64,000 bases of DNA from Yersinia pekkanenii (GTDB lineage Bacteria; Pseudomonadota; Gammaproteobacteria; Enterobacterales; Enterobacteriaceae), in the NCBI RefSeq assembly GCF_001152565.1, contig NZ_CQAZ01000022.1, positions 26,436-90,435 of the forward strand. Reading direction: 5' to 3'. The notes beneath the pieces were generated by a model. The model searched no databases, was not told the DNA's origin, and saw only the letters and a list, made by a program, of their open reading frames with translations. Position 1 is the first letter of the stretch. Every line of letters starts with the position of its first letter. Position numbers and translations under genes: made by a program. Below, piece by piece: positions 10,657 through 21,244 of this stretch.

Positions 10657-12711
10657 TCAGGCCAGAGCAAGAATAAATGCATATTCCAAAGCGATATCTT
10701 CATAGGCTTTGAAACGCCCCGATTTACCACCATGACCTGAATCCATATCGGTATAAAGTAGCAATTGGTGGTCATCAGTTTTCATTTCACGCAGTTTAGC
10801 GACCCATTTTGCTGGTTCCCAATACTGAACCTGAGAGTCATGCAAACCAGTGGTCACCAGCATATGCGGGTAATCCTGAGCTTTAACCTGATCGTATGGG
10901 CTGTATTGCTTAATGTAATCGTAATACGTCTTATCGTTCGGATTGCCCCATTCATCGTATTCGCCGGTGGTCAGGGGGATAGACTCATCCAACATGGTGG
11001 TGACCACATCAACAAATGGCACCTGAGCGACCACACCTTTATATAATTCAGGGGCCTGATTAATAATTGCGCCCACTAATAAGCCACCCGCGCTGCCCCC
11101 CATGGCGAAAACGCGTTTGGCATCACCATAGCCCTCAGCTACCAGCGCTTTGGTGACGTCGATAAAATCACTGAATGTATTTAACTTATTAAGTAACTTG
11201 CCATCTTCATACCACTGCTGCCCCAGCTCACCACCACCGCGAATATGGGCCAGAGCAAAGACAAAGCCACGATCTAACAGGCTTAAGCGGCTGCCACTGA
11301 ATGCAGGATCCATGCTGCTGCCGTAAGAACCATAGCCATAGACCAACAGCGGATTGCCCCCTGTGACAAAGTGATCGCGATGATAGACCAAGGAAACCGG
11401 CACGTTAACGCCATCCGTTGCCGTAACCCAAATCCGTTCACTGCGATACTTTTCCGGTGTGAAATTCTTCACTTCCTGCTGCTTAAGCAACTGACGTGCG
11501 CCGGTATCCATATTAAGCTCAAACATCGAGCTAGGCGTGGTCATCGAGGAGTAGCCATAACGCAACAGTTCAGTTTCTGGCTCAGGGTTATACGCCAGCC
11601 AGGTAACATAGGTTGGGTCATCAAAAGAAATGGATTTCTCTTCGCCAGTAACCCAGTGAATTTGCCGCAAATGTGTCAACCCTTCACTGCGCTCCTCCAC
11701 CACCAGCCAGTCACGGAATAAGCTGAACCCTTCCAGCATAACATCCGTTCTTGGGGCAATTAATGACACCCATTGTGATTCATCAGCAAAATCACTTTGC
11801 TCTTTACCTTCTTCGGCTATTTTATACAGGCCGAAATTCTTGCCATCTTTATTTGAGCGTAAATAAAAATGCTGCTTATAGTGGTCCAGTCCGTATTCAT
11901 GGTCTTTGCGGCGCGGTGCAAACATCTGCGGTACCGGTTCAGGTAAGTCGGCATCCAAAAGCAAAATTTCAGAGGTTGTCGTGCTGCTCAGGTGAATAAC
12001 AATGAAACGCTCAGAAGTGGTTTTTTCCAGACCAACATAGAATGTATCGTCAGTTTCTTGATAGATTAGTTGATCCAACTGCGGATCTGTCCCGACTACA
12101 TGGCGATAAACTTGATAAGGCAATAACGTTTTTTCATGTTTGCGCACGTAATATAGGGTTTTTGAATCATTGGCCCACTCAAAATTACCTGAAGTATTGC
12201 TGATAACTTCTTCGTGCCAAACATCACTTTGCAAATGCTTTACCCGGATATCATATTGGCGGCGCGATAAAAAATCTTCTGCAACAGCCAATAGCTGATT
12301 ATTCGGGCTGACATCTAAACCACCTAAGGTATAAAACTCGCGGTCTGCCGCCCGCTGGTTACCATCCAGCAAAGTTTCCCAACTGCAGTCAGCCCAAACC
12401 GGCTGACGCACATAAATGGCGTATTCATTACCTGGTTCAAAACGCGTCTGATAACGATAACCGTTGCGAATATAGGGAACCGATTCTTCCTGCGGCGGAA
12501 TACGGGAAACCATCTCTTGATACAAGGTTTCGCGCAAGGGTTGTTGCGGTTTCAATACTGCGTTAGTGAAATCATTCTCAGCCTGCAAATAGTTCAGAAC
12601 ATCAGTGTCTGTACGTTCATCATCACGCAGCCAATAATAATCATCTACACGGGTATCGCCGTGCATTGTTATCGGATAAGGGCGTTTATCTGCCTTTGGA
12701 GGTATGGTCAT
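10657..12711 (-). CDS. ptrB: Oligopeptidase B (protease II)
   Basis: Cytosolic S9A serine peptidase that cleaves short peptides after Arg or Lys. The 684-residue product (E. coli 686) has an N-terminal beta-propeller and a C-terminal alpha/beta hydrolase domain. The catalytic serine is in MGGSAGGLL near residue 530, the Asp lies near DSQVQYWEP, and the His is in DSGHGGKSG. The acidic substrate-specificity segment [10 protein letters not shown] is present. The start at 12711 has only a weak GGATAA upstream, but no better candidate is seen. Confidence 0.95.
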   Translation of the reverse strand: MTIPPKADKRPYPITMHGDTRVDDYYWLRDDERTDTDVLNYLQAENDFTNAVLKPQQPLRETLYQEMVSRIPPQEESVPYIRNGYRYQTRFEPGNEYAIYVRQPVWADCSWETLLDGNQRAADREFYTLGGLDVSPNNQLLAVAEDFLSRRQYDIRVKHLQSDVWHEEVISNTSGNFEWANDSKTLYYVRKHEKTLLPYQVYRHVVGTDPQLDQLIYQETDDTFYVGLEKTTSERFIVIHLSSTTTSEILLLDADLPEPVPQMFAPRRKDHEYGLDHYKQHFYLRSNKDGKNFGLYKIAEEGKEQSDFADESQWVSLIAPRTDVMLEGFSLFRDWLVVEERSEGLTHLRQIHWVTGEEKSISFDDPTYVTWLAYNPEPETELLRYGYSSMTTPSSMFELNMDTGARQLLKQQEVKNFTPEKYRSERIWVTATDGVNVPVSLVYHRDHFVTGGNPLLVYGYGSYGSSMDPAFSGSRLSLLDRGFVFALAHIRGGGELGQQWYEDGKLLNKLNTFSDFIDVTKALVAEGYGDAKRVFAMGGSAGGLLVGAIINQAPELYKGVVAQVPFVDVVTTMLDESIPLTTGEYDEWGNPNDKTYYDYIKQYSPYDQVKAQDYPHMLVTTGLHDSQVQYWEPAKWVAKLREMKTDDHQLLLYTDMDSGHGGKSGRFKAYEDIALEYAFILALA

Positions 12712-13018
12712 TGGTTGAATTATCCATCTGTGTTCGTTACCGCGAGAGTGACACGATTACTTGTTGATGCCAAGTATCAGCATAGGCTTATAATTTAGCG
12801 GAAGTGATCTAATTAAATGATAAATAAGATGATTAAAAGATGCGCCGAAGAGTATTTGAATTGAGGCGTACAAACAGGTGCGGAATATGTTAGTTCCTGC
12901 ACCCGTTTAGCAAAGATTTATCTTACTCGAAAGCGATTAGCCCATGACCATTCATGTCAATGGCTATAGTAGAACGATGATTAAACGACAGGTTATGGAA
13001 TAGTCGCTTTAGCGTTGT
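12712..13018. other. Intergenic region between ptrB and yqfB
   Basis: 307 bases without a supported gene. It contains an imperfect hairpin at about 12867-12910 (AACAGGTGCGGAA versus TTCCTGCACCCGTT) that could end the yqfB transcript or belong to a small RNA; no clear T-tract follows. Confidence 0.4.
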
Positions 13019-13345
13019 TTAATTAATACCGCGTAAATAACACCGCGTAAATTCAATCACGTAAAACTGCTCCAGACCCGGATAGATATCCATAATCACC
13101 TTTTTCAGTTCATCTAATGACATATTCTCTTGCTCAGCATGGCGTTCAGACAGTGCATCCAGCGTGACTGGTGTGACCGAGCTGACCTTGATGTGACAAA
13201 AGAACACATCGTCTTCATTACGACATACGCGCAGGATCTCCCCTGGATGAACGTCGGATTCACTGCTATCACGGATAGTGATCGTTTTACGATCGGCCAG
13301 AATATCCGCCTCAAACCGGCGAAAGAAGGTGATTTCACGATGCAT
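13019..13345 (-). CDS. yqfB: N4-acetylcytidine amidohydrolase (ASCH domain)
   Basis: YqfB-type ASCH protein that in E. coli hydrolyses N4-acetylcytidine nucleosides. The 108-residue product keeps the family segments [22 protein letters not shown], with Lys and Thr of the proposed catalytic site, [16 protein letters not shown] and a YVIEF end. AAGGGATCT precedes the ATG at 13345. It follows yebG by 38 bases on the same strand, so it could be co-transcribed and share SOS control; that is inference. Confidence 0.88.
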   Translation of the reverse strand: MHREITFFRRFEADILADRKTITIRDSSESDVHPGEILRVCRNEDDVFFCHIKVSSVTPVTLDALSERHAEQENMSLDELKKVIMDIYPGLEQFYVIEFTRCYLRGIN

Positions 13346-13383
13346 TTTAGATCCCTTTTTACTTTCGGCCGCAAGTTGGCAGA

Positions 13384-13704
13384 TTAAGCGGCTTGATCTT
13401 CTTCAGATTTGGCTTTTTTCTCTGGCTCATTTTTTTCAGACTTTACTTTTGCCAGCCCATCAACGGAAGCCGCAGGGATGGTGCCACGAAGAATTTGCCC
13501 CAAAGCCTCTTTGTTCTCTGCCAGGAAAAAGCTCAGTGCCTCGCGTTGTTGTTCTTCAAGCGTTAAGGGAGCTTGTGATAACCATTCAGACAAATTGTCA
13601 GCCAAATCCAGCATTTTATCGTAGGCATCGGCTTCTTTTTTGGTTGTGAAAGTCATTTTTTCCTCACCCTGTCTCACCACGACGAATTTTATTTCAACGG
13701 CCAT
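13384..13704 (-). CDS. yebG: SOS-inducible DNA damage protein YebG
   Basis: A 106-residue protein of the YebG family: [32 protein letters not shown] and [13 protein letters not shown] match E. coli YebG; the C-terminal tail is variable and charged. Molecular role unknown; in E. coli it belongs to the LexA regulon. AAGGACC precedes the ATG. A LexA box overlaps its promoter at 13743-13762, so regulation by DNA damage is supported here as well. Confidence 0.95.
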   Translation of the reverse strand: MAVEIKFVVVRQGEEKMTFTTKKEADAYDKMLDLADNLSEWLSQAPLTLEEQQREALSFFLAENKEALGQILRGTIPAASVDGLAKVKSEKNEPEKKAKSEEDQAA

Positions 13705-13742
13705 TGCTATAGGTCCTTTTCATGTCCTTCTCGCTCACAGAT

Positions 13743-13788
13743 AGCTGTACATAAACACAGTATAATGTGATTTGTCGGGAGGATGCAA
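13743..13788 (-). promoter_or_regulatory. yebG promoter with LexA box
   Basis: LexA operator CTGTACATAAACACAG at 13745-13760 matches CTGT-N8-ACAG exactly. On the minus strand it overlaps a TATACT -10 (13759-13764), 18 bases downstream of a TTGCAT -35 (13783-13788). A repressor bound here would block RNA polymerase. Confidence 0.9.
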
Positions 13789-13808
13789 CCACCATCCCTC
13801 CACTGTGA

Positions 13809-15191
13809 TTATTTTAATAGACGGGCTTTGCAGTTTTTACCTTTAATCTTACCTTGTTGCAATTGCTGTAAGGCACGTTTAGCGCTGGCCTTATGGATAG
13901 CGACATAAGCATGAACCGGGAACATGTCGATTTTACCCACATCAGCGGCGGTCAGACCGGCATCACCGGTTAATGCACCAAGAATATCGCCGGGTCGAAT
14001 TTTAGCTTTACGCCCACCGTCAATGCATAGCGTCACCATTTCCGGTTCCAGCATGATGTTAGCACTGCGGCTGACCAACTCGGCAGGGGTCCATTTCAGT
14101 TTTATTTGCTGATAATCTTCAATGGCATGGGCACGAGACATCTCTTGTGGTGTACACAAGCTGACGGCAAGACCACTCATCCCCGCACGCCCGGTACGAC
14201 CAATTCGGTGCACGTGAACGTCAGGATCAAAGGCCAGTTCAAAGTTGACCACCAGTTCGAGATCTTTAATGTCCAGGCCACGGGCCGCCACATCAGTGGC
14301 AACCAATACCCGACAACTACGATTGGCAAAACGCACCAACACCTGATCACGATCACGTTGTTCTAAGTCACCGTGTAAAGCCAGCACACTGATCCCACGG
14401 GATCCCAGTGCTTCATAGACGCTCTGGCAATCTTTTTTGGTATTGCAGAACACCACACTTGAAGCCGGTTGATAGTGACTGAGAACCGATATCAGCAGAG
14501 GCAAGCGTTTTTCACGGGTCGTTTCAAAGAACACCTGCTCAATGGCTGGCGCTTCATCGCCATCGTCCACTTCAACATTCACGGGTTGGCGCTGAACCCG
14601 AGCACTGATTTGTTCGATACCGGCCGGATAGGTGGCAGAGAACAACAGGGTTTGGCGTTGTGGCGGCGTGTAGGCAATCACATCATCAATGGCATCGGTA
14701 AACCCCATATCCAGCATGCGGTCGGCTTCATCTAATACCAGAATTTTAAGGTCATCTAATATTAGTGTTTTCTTGCGCAGGTGCTCCTGAATACGGCCCG
14801 GCGTGCCCACAACGATATGTGGCGCATGAACCAGAGAATCCAATTGATGGCCCATCGGCTGGCCGCCGCATAAGGTCAGGATTTTGATATTTTGGGTGAA
14901 ACGGGCCAACCGGCGCAGCTCTTTGCTGACCTGGTCCGCCAATTCACGGGTCGGACAGAGTATTAATGCCTGGGTAACAAACTCGCCCACCGCAATTTTG
15001 TCTAGCAAACCAATCCCGAATGCCGCAGTTTTACCGCTGCCGGTTTTGGCCTTCGCCCGGACATCCTGCCCATTGAGGATTGCCGGTAACGCCGCTGCCT
15101 GTACCGGAGTCATCTCGGTATAGCCAAGTTCATTAAGATTGGACAACTGCTCAACTGGCAGCGTCAGGGAAGAAAAGGAAGTTGTGCTCAC
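13809..15191 (-). CDS. dbpA: ATP-dependent RNA helicase DbpA
   Basis: DEAD-box helicase of 50S ribosome assembly, targeted to 23S rRNA hairpin 92. Motifs in order: Q motif (MTPVQAAALP), I AKTGSGKT, Ia PTRELADQ, II DEADRMLD, III SAT, V ATDVAARGLD, VI HRIGRTGRAG, then the C-terminal RNA-binding domain (CIDGGRKAKIRPGDILGALTG). I start at GTG 15191, giving 460 residues against 457 in E. coli; the frame runs 30 codons further upstream without family similarity. Confidence 0.94.
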   Translation of the reverse strand: MSTTSFSSLTLPVEQLSNLNELGYTEMTPVQAAALPAILNGQDVRAKAKTGSGKTAAFGIGLLDKIAVGEFVTQALILCPTRELADQVSKELRRLARFTQNIKILTLCGGQPMGHQLDSLVHAPHIVVGTPGRIQEHLRKKTLILDDLKILVLDEADRMLDMGFTDAIDDVIAYTPPQRQTLLFSATYPAGIEQISARVQRQPVNVEVDDGDEAPAIEQVFFETTREKRLPLLISVLSHYQPASSVVFCNTKKDCQSVYEALGSRGISVLALHGDLEQRDRDQVLVRFANRSCRVLVATDVAARGLDIKDLELVVNFELAFDPDVHVHRIGRTGRAGMSGLAVSLCTPQEMSRAHAIEDYQQIKLKWTPAELVSRSANIMLEPEMVTLCIDGGRKAKIRPGDILGALTGDAGLTAADVGKIDMFPVHAYVAIHKASAKRALQQLQQGKIKGKNCKARLLK

Positions 15192-15432
15192 GGCAGTAAC
15201 TCTTATAGCTAAATGGAATGACAGCGATGGCCTGAAGGCAAGCGCAAGATTTTGGCGCGATAATACCAGATATGCGACCATTGCCGGAACTATACTGCAA
15301 TAACACGCGCAAAAAACACGCCAAGGGGTTCACTCATCACCGCGCTTATCATCATGCCGGGATTAAATCGCGGGATATCCTTCATCACGGATCTGCCACC
15401 AATAAAGCCTGATCCTCTGCTTCCGCCCAGAT

Positions 15433-15467
15433 ACGCAATCGTTTTCGTTGCTATTTTACCGTATACT
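15433..15467 (+). promoter_or_regulatory. purT promoter with PurR operator
   Basis: ACGCAATCGTTTTCGT at 15433-15448 matches the PurR palindrome ACGCAAACGTTTGCGT at 14 of 16 positions. A TATACT -10 lies at 15462-15467, so the operator covers the -35 region. Purine repression of purT is known in E. coli. Confidence 0.85.
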
Positions 15468-15534
15468 CACGCCCGTAAAATTAATCGCGCGTCAGATTAA
15501 TGTGTCGTTTTCCCACTGATGTAGGTACCTAATT

Positions 15535-16728
15535 ATGCTGACTATTGGAACCGCTCTGCGTCCAGGCGCCACCCGAGTCATGTTGCTTGGCGCAGGCGAG
15601 TTGGGCAAAGAAGTGGCTATCGAATGCCAAAGACTGGGGCTGGAAGTGATTGCGGTTGATCGCTACGCCGATGCGCCCGCGATGCATGTCGCCCATCACA
15701 GCCATGTGATTAACATGCTGGATGGCGCGGCACTAAAGCAGTTAATCGAACAGGAAAAACCGCACTATATCGTGCCGGAAATTGAAGCTATCGCGACCGA
15801 TATGCTGGTTGAACTGGAGAAGATAGGCCAACGAGTAGTTCCTTGCGCCGAAGCCACCCGCCTGACCATGAACCGCGAAGGTATACGCCGCCTGGCGGCA
15901 GAAACCCTGCAATTACCCACATCCAGCTACCGTTTTGCCGACACTGATAGCGCATTCCGCCTGGCGGTCAGTGAAATCGGTTATCCCTGTATTGTTAAGC
16001 CGGTGATGAGTTCTTCCGGTAAAGGCCAGAGCCTGATCCGCACCGAAAAACAGCTTGAAGCGGCATGGCGTTATGCCCAACTTGGTGGCCGTGCCGGTGG
16101 TGGACGGGTGATTATCGAGGGTTTGGTCGACTTTGATTTTGAAATTACGCTGCTGACAATCAGTGCGGTTGATGGCATTCATTTCTGTGCGCCTATCGGC
16201 CACCGTCAGGAGGATGGCGACTACCGTGAATCCTGGCAACCCCAGGCAATGAGTGATGTTGCGTTGACCCGCGCGAAGGATATCGCCTCTCAGGTGGTGA
16301 AAGCGCTGGGTGGCTACGGGCTATTTGGCGTGGAATTGTTTGTTTGTGGCGATGAGGTTATTTTCAGCGAAGTGTCACCGCGCCCACATGATACCGGCAT
16401 GGTCACTTTAATTTCGCAAAATATGTCTGAGTTTGCCTTACATGTTCGTGCATTTCTTGGTTTGCCGATTGGCACTATTCGCCAGTATGGCGCTGCCGCA
16501 TCTGCGGTTATTTTGCCTGAATTGACCAGCCAAAATATCAGTTATCACGGGCTGGAAACAGCATTAGTCGGTGATACGCAAATTCGCTTATTTGGTAAAC
16601 CTGACATTGCCGGTAAACGGCGCTTAGGTGTGGCTCTGGCGGTTGCGGATGATATTACTGCCGCCATTGAAGTGGCGAAGCGTACTGCGGGTGCCGTGAT
16701 AGTCAGCGGAGAATCATCCACTCGCTGA
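15535..16728 (+). CDS. purT: Formate-dependent GAR transformylase (PurT)
   Basis: ATP-grasp enzyme making formylglycinamide ribonucleotide from GAR, formate and ATP, the folate-independent third step of purine synthesis. The 397-residue product aligns end to end with E. coli Pur[17 protein letters not shown]-terminal fold, ATP-grasp segments [12 protein letters not shown] and [18 protein letters not shown] region, and metal-site residues in [19 protein letters not shown]. Start ATG 15535. A terminator follows. Confidence 0.96.
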   Translation: MLTIGTALRPGATRVMLLGAGELGKEVAIECQRLGLEVIAVDRYADAPAMHVAHHSHVINMLDGAALKQLIEQEKPHYIVPEIEAIATDMLVELEKIGQRVVPCAEATRLTMNREGIRRLAAETLQLPTSSYRFADTDSAFRLAVSEIGYPCIVKPVMSSSGKGQSLIRTEKQLEAAWRYAQLGGRAGGGRVIIEGLVDFDFEITLLTISAVDGIHFCAPIGHRQEDGDYRESWQPQAMSDVALTRAKDIASQVVKALGGYGLFGVELFVCGDEVIFSEVSPRPHDTGMVTLISQNMSEFALHVRAFLGLPIGTIRQYGAAASAVILPELTSQNISYHGLETALVGDTQIRLFGKPDIAGKRRLGVALAVADDITAAIEVAKRTAGAVIVSGESSTR

Positions 16729-16754
16729 TAATATTGAAGCCCGTAATCCCATGT

Positions 16755-16790
16755 AAAACCCCGCCATTGACGGCGGGTTTAACGGTTTTA
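16755..16790 (+). terminator. Terminator of purT
   Basis: Stem AAACCCCGCC / GGCGGGTTT with one bulged C and an ATTGAC loop, 27 bases after the purT stop. It also lies just past the end of convergent yoaH. Confidence 0.75.
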
Positions 16791-16809
16791 ATCAGCAACA
16801 GATAGGAGG

Positions 16810-17067
16810 TTATCCCTCATACTGATCCTCGATATCATCCGCATCTTGCTCATTATCACGGCGATAATCAGACTCATCATGTTCATCAAAGTCCGTATCT
16901 TCAAAGATAGCCATGGCTTGTGGATCATCCTGGTGCCGCTCACGGATCTCTGCGGCCACTAATGCAATCGCCTCGCCACTGCTCATCCCTTCCGACATGA
17001 ATTTATGAATACGTTCGACAGCTTCTTGCTGTTCCTCATGGGAAAGTGAAGGCATACCCGCTAACAT
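16810..17067 (-). CDS. yoaH: UPF0181 protein YoaH with an acidic extension
   Basis: The first 55 residues match E. coli YoaH ([20 protein letters not shown] start and [16 protein letters not shown] core), a small protein of unknown function. The product is 85 residues instead of 59: a C-terminal tail of about 30 residues is mostly Asp and Glu ([19 protein letters not shown]). GGAGATGATCA precedes the ATG at 17067. It is divergent from pabB, as in E. coli. Confidence 0.9.
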   Translation of the reverse strand: MLAGMPSLSHEEQQEAVERIHKFMSEGMSSGEAIALVAAEIRERHQDDPQAMAIFEDTDFDEHDESDYRRDNEQDADDIEDQYEG

Positions 17068-17329
17068 TGATCATCTCCTGCATATAATTGACTCAGTATA
17101 CCCTTCGCACTTAAAATTATAGACTGTGTTAACTGCCTGTAACGCCAAGTTTGGGGGTATATACTTGTTTATTTTTGTCTGCGGTGATTGATTACCGCTG
17201 AACTATCTGACCAAATTAATTGGGCAAGTTATGTTAATCTACTGGGCAGTTTGGTGGTGATGGCGCAATTATGCCACTGAACAACCGTTTCACTAAATAT
17301 AATCACCCTAAAGAAAAGAATAGTGACTC

Positions 17330-18697
17330 ATGAGCGTGACTTCCCTGGCTTTCAAAACCTTGCCTTATCAGCCTGATGCCCTACTCCAGCAATTTGCTCC
17401 CCTTGCCAACCAAAACTGGGCAATGCTGTTGCATTCCGGATCCGCTGAACACGCTCATAATCGTTTTGATATTTTAGTCGCCGACCCACAGGTCACGCTC
17501 ACCACCCGAGGGGAGCAAACTGAGATTGTCAGTGTGCAAGGGAGGCTATTTTCCCTCGCAGATCCATTCTCTTTATTACAGCAACAGTTGGATAAATTCA
17601 CACTACCAATACATCCACATCCTGACCTACCGTTTCTCGGCGGCGCATTAGGGTTATTGGGTTATGATCTGGGCCGTCGAGTTGAAAAGTTGCCGACTCT
17701 GGCTGAGCAAGATATTACGTTACCGGATATGGCCGTCGGCTTATATGACTGGGCGCTGATTGCCGACCATCACTTGCAGCAACTGACTCTGGTTTGCCAC
17801 GGTGATATCGAGCAGCGGCTGCTTTGGTTGCAGCAGCAACAGAATACTGAGGCCGTTGCCCCATTCAAGCTCACCAGCCATTGGCAGGCTAATATGTCGC
17901 GGGAACAATATGGTGAAAAATTTCGCCAAATTCAGCAATACCTGCACAGCGGCGACTGTTACCAAATCAATCTGGCTCAGAGATTCAGTGCTGAATATCA
18001 AGGTGATGAATGGCAAGCATTTTTATCATTGAACCGCAGTAATCGGGCACCTTTCTCCGCCTTTATTCGCTTGCCACAAAACGCGATACTGAGCGTCTCG
18101 CCGGAACGTTTTTTATGGCTAGAAAACCATCAGATCCAGACCCGCCCCATCAAAGGTACCTTGCCACGTCTGGACGCCCCAGAACAGGATCGTTTGCAAG
18201 CTGAGCGGCTAGCACATTCCAGCAAAGACAGGGCTGAAAACCTGATGATAGTTGATCTGCTGCGCAACGATATTGGTCGTGTGGCGCTGCCGGGTAGCGT
18301 GCGGGTTCCTGAATTGTTTATCGTTGAAGCCTTCCCGGCAGTGCATCATTTGGTCAGCACTATTACCGCCACGCTGCCGGTTGAATGTCCAGCAACGGCA
18401 TTGCTGCGCGCTTGCTTCCCCGGCGGGTCGATAACCGGAGCACCAAAAATTCGGGCCATGGAAATTATCGAGCAACTTGAGCCACATAGACGCAATGCCT
18501 ATTGCGGTAACATTGGCTATATTAGCTGCTGTGGCACGATGGACACCAACATCACAATTCGTACTCTGTTGACCGAAAACGGCAAAATATATTGTTCTGC
18601 CGGAGGGGGAATTGTGGCCGATAGTCAAGAACAGGCGGAGTATCAGGAAACCTTTGATAAAATCGCCCGCATCTTGCCGCAATTGGAAAATGTATAA
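17330..18697 (+). CDS. pabB: Aminodeoxychorismate synthase component I
   Basis: With the glutaminase PabA it converts chorismate and glutamine to aminodeoxychorismate for p-aminobenzoate and folate. The 455-residue chorismate-binding protein includes the catalytic lysine in RPIKGTLPR, which marks the ADC synthase route, and the signature segments HSSKDRAENLMIVDLLRND and CFPGGSITGAPK. It is followed after three bases by nudL, so the two form an operon. Confidence 0.95.
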   Translation: MSVTSLAFKTLPYQPDALLQQFAPLANQNWAMLLHSGSAEHAHNRFDILVADPQVTLTTRGEQTEIVSVQGRLFSLADPFSLLQQQLDKFTLPIHPHPDLPFLGGALGLLGYDLGRRVEKLPTLAEQDITLPDMAVGLYDWALIADHHLQQLTLVCHGDIEQRLLWLQQQQNTEAVAPFKLTSHWQANMSREQYGEKFRQIQQYLHSGDCYQINLAQRFSAEYQGDEWQAFLSLNRSNRAPFSAFIRLPQNAILSVSPERFLWLENHQIQTRPIKGTLPRLDAPEQDRLQAERLAHSSKDRAENLMIVDLLRNDIGRVALPGSVRVPELFIVEAFPAVHHLVSTITATLPVECPATALLRACFPGGSITGAPKIRAMEIIEQLEPHRRNAYCGNIGYISCCGTMDTNITIRTLLTENGKIYCSAGGGIVADSQEQAEYQETFDKIARILPQLENV

Positions 18698-18700
18698 TTA

Positions 18701-19324
18701 ATGAGCGGCCATCCCGAGAGTGAATCATTTGTGGATAAATCGTTTGTGAGTAACCTGCTTATCGGACAGGCTTTATCTGAATTTATCAGTCGATTCCAGC
18801 TACAACTGCCTCAACCTGGTAGCCTCTCTGCCAATTGCCATCATGCCGCCGTGTTAATCCCTATCATTTGCCGGCCTGAACCCACCTTGCTGCTGACCCG
18901 GCGTTCGGATCATTTGCGTAAACATGCCGGTCAGGTCGCCTTCCCCGGCGGCAAAGCTGATCCGGGCGATCATTCGCTGATTGATACCGCCCTGCGTGAA
19001 GCCGAGGAAGAAGTCGCCATCCCCGCTTCTGCGGTACATGTCTTAGGGCAACTGGCCCCGCTCGACAGTTTCAGTGGCTATCAGGTCACGCCCATTGTTG
19101 GTTTGGTGCCAGCCAATATTACCTTTCATGGCAATGAAGAAGAAGTGGCCGGGCTGTTCGAAATCCCCTTGCATGAGGCTCTTAGCCTATCACGCTACTA
19201 TTCACTGGATATCCAGCGTGGCGGCATCAATCACCGCGTCTATCTTTCCTGGTATGAAAGCCAGTTTGTTTGGGGATTGACGGCGGCGATTATCCGCCGG
19301 CTGGCGCAGCAGGTTAATATTTAA
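18701..19324 (+). CDS. nudL: CoA pyrophosphatase (Nudix hydrolase NudL)
   Basis: Nudix hydrolase predicted to split CoA into phosphopantetheine and 3',5'-ADP. The Nudix box begins at GGKADPGD and has the catalytic REAEEEV; the preceding [10 protein letters not shown] is the NuCoA motif typical of YeaB/NudL. The product is 207 residues, slightly longer at the N-terminus than E. coli (192). It starts three bases after the pabB stop, as expected for translational coupling. Confidence 0.93.
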   Translation: MSGHPESESFVDKSFVSNLLIGQALSEFISRFQLQLPQPGSLSANCHHAAVLIPIICRPEPTLLLTRRSDHLRKHAGQVAFPGGKADPGDHSLIDTALREAEEEVAIPASAVHVLGQLAPLDSFSGYQVTPIVGLVPANITFHGNEEEVAGLFEIPLHEALSLSRYYSLDIQRGGINHRVYLSWYESQFVWGLTAAIIRRLAQQVNI

Positions 19325-19792
19325 GCTAAAGTCATGTATCTAGCATGGGTAATGAGTGACTCGCCTCACAAGGTTACGGCTAAAAAAGCTGAATTACAGC
19401 ATAAAGCGATCCCCATCACCTCATTACATCGATTTTTACTCTACTTTCCTTGCACAATCATTTTAAAAAAACTGTAAACTGGCCTATCAGCGTTATGAAA
19501 TATCTGTAAAATAACATTCATCACTATAAACCACTAGAAATGTAAGGTTAAAACCGGGTGGTGATCACCCTAACTTGGTAGTGATATGTCATTGTTGCGG
19601 TAGCAAATTGATACCGCCGACACCAGCAAGAGCCAAATTAACAGGGGTCTGTGGTGGCAATACTTCATGTATAAATATTTATCATGCGAAGTAGTCTGCT
19701 GCTATCCACCGAACTCTTATACTTAATTAGATGTTCTCGGTCATATTCATATGCTCAGGGAATAACAAAATGCGTTGTTAAGGAGTTTTAGC
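19325..19792. other. Long leader region upstream of sdaA
   Basis: 468 bases with no supported gene. It contains a palindrome at 19556-19571 (GGTGGTGATCACC core GGTGATCACC at 19559-19568) that may be a protein binding site or hairpin, plus AT-rich promoter-like DNA nearer sdaA. I cannot assign a regulator. Confidence 0.45.
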
Positions 19793-21157
19793 GTGATTAG
19801 CGTTTTTGACATGTTTAAGATTGGTATCGGTCCCTCCAGCTCTCATACTGTGGGGCCAATGAAAGCTGGCAAAGAGTTTGTTGATTTGCTGGTAACTCAA
19901 GGGTTGATGCCGTCGGTCACGCGTGTTGCCGTTGATGTTTACGGCTCACTGTCACTCACCGGGAAAGGTCACCACACCGATATCGCCATTATTATGGGGT
20001 TGGCAGGCAATATGCCTGATACCGTTGATATCGACAGTATTCCTGCCTTTATTCGTGATGTGGAATTACGGCAAAAACTGATGCTGGCTAATAGCCTGCG
20101 TGAAGTAGACTTCCCCCGTGAAGGCGGGATGGTATTCCGCAGTGATAATCTGCCGCTGCACGAAAATGGTATGCAAATTCACGCCTTTGCCGGTGATGAC
20201 AACGTGCTTAGCAAAACCTATTATTCAATCGGTGGTGGTTTCATCGTTGATGAAGAGCATTTCGGCAAAGCGGCGGTAAACGCCGTCAGCGTGCCCTATC
20301 CATTTAATTCTGCTGAAGAAATCCTGGCAAACTGCGAGCAAACCGGCATGTCCATCTCCGGTATGGTGATGCAAAATGAGCTGGCGATGCACAGTAAAGA
20401 TGAAATTGAAGCCTATTTCACGGCCATCTGGCAAACCATGCAGTCTTGTATTGATCGCGGCCTGAACACCGAGGGAGTGTTACCTGGCCCTCTGCGTGTA
20501 CCGCGCCGCGCCTCAGCATTACGCCGTTTGTTAGTCTCCTCGGATAAACTCTCCAGTGACCCTATGAACGTTATTGATTGGGTCAATATGTTCGCACTGG
20601 CAGTCAACGAGGAAAATGCTGCGGGTGGCCGTGTTGTTACCGCACCCACTAATGGCGCTTGTGGCATCGTCCCGGCGGTATTGGCCTATTACGATCACTT
20701 TATCGAACCGGTCACCCCTGAAATCTTTATCCGCTATTTCCTGTCATCAGGTGCTATCGGAATTTTGTATAAGATGAATGCGTCTATTTCCGGCGCGGAA
20801 GTGGGCTGCCAGGGTGAGGTGGGTGTTGCCTGCTCCATGGCGGCGGCGGGTCTGGCTGAATTACTGGGTGGCAGCCCGGTGAAGGTCTGTATCGCTGCTG
20901 AAATCGGTATGGAACACAATCTGGGTCTGACTTGCGATCCGGTTGCTGGCCAGGTACAGGTACCTTGTATTGAACGTAATGCGATTGCATCGGTAAAAGC
21001 CATTAACTCGGCGCGGATGGCGATGCGCCGCACCAGTGAACCGCGTGTCTCACTGGATAAAGTGATCGAAACCATGTTTGAGACAGGTAAAGATATGAAT
21101 GCCAAATATCGCGAAACATCCCGTGGTGGCCTAGCCATTAAAGTGCAATGTGATTAA
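19793..21157 (+). CDS. sdaA: L-serine dehydratase (iron-sulfur type)
   Basis: Deaminates L-serine to pyruvate and ammonia using a catalytic [4Fe-4S] cluster. The 454-residue product equals E. coli SdaA in length. Visible: N-terminal beta domain with KIGIGPSSSHTVGPMKAG, and cluster cysteines in VACSMAAAG, LTCDPV and QVPCIERN (near residues 342, 384 and 395). The GTG at 19793 follows AGGAG by eight bases and gives the family start MISVFDMF; an upstream TTG would add six residues. Confidence 0.96.
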   Translation: MISVFDMFKIGIGPSSSHTVGPMKAGKEFVDLLVTQGLMPSVTRVAVDVYGSLSLTGKGHHTDIAIIMGLAGNMPDTVDIDSIPAFIRDVELRQKLMLANSLREVDFPREGGMVFRSDNLPLHENGMQIHAFAGDDNVLSKTYYSIGGGFIVDEEHFGKAAVNAVSVPYPFNSAEEILANCEQTGMSISGMVMQNELAMHSKDEIEAYFTAIWQTMQSCIDRGLNTEGVLPGPLRVPRRASALRRLLVSSDKLSSDPMNVIDWVNMFALAVNEENAAGGRVVTAPTNGACGIVPAVLAYYDHFIEPVTPEIFIRYFLSSGAIGILYKMNASISGAEVGCQGEVGVACSMAAAGLAELLGGSPVKVCIAAEIGMEHNLGLTCDPVAGQVQVPCIERNAIASVKAINSARMAMRRTSEPRVSLDKVIETMFETGKDMNAKYRETSRGGLAIKVQCD

Positions 21158-21170
21158 TTTATTACATTGA

Positions 21171-21217
21171 AAAAATCTTGTGCATCAAGGGGATGCCGGC
21201 GCGCCCCTTGATACACA
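21171..21217 (-). terminator. Terminator hairpin between sdaA and the yst homolog
   Basis: 14-bp stem TGTGCATCAAGGGG / CCCCTTGATACACA (21179-21217) with one mismatch. On the minus strand it is followed by AAGATTTTTT, so it fits termination of the enterotoxin gene; it may also stop sdaA transcripts. Confidence 0.8.
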
Positions 21218-21244
21218 GTAAAAGATTAAAAATGACTGTTATGC

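Noticed and set aside
20734..21138. 134-codon minus-strand frame inside sdaA
   Set aside because: Shadow of the serine dehydratase; no independent signal.
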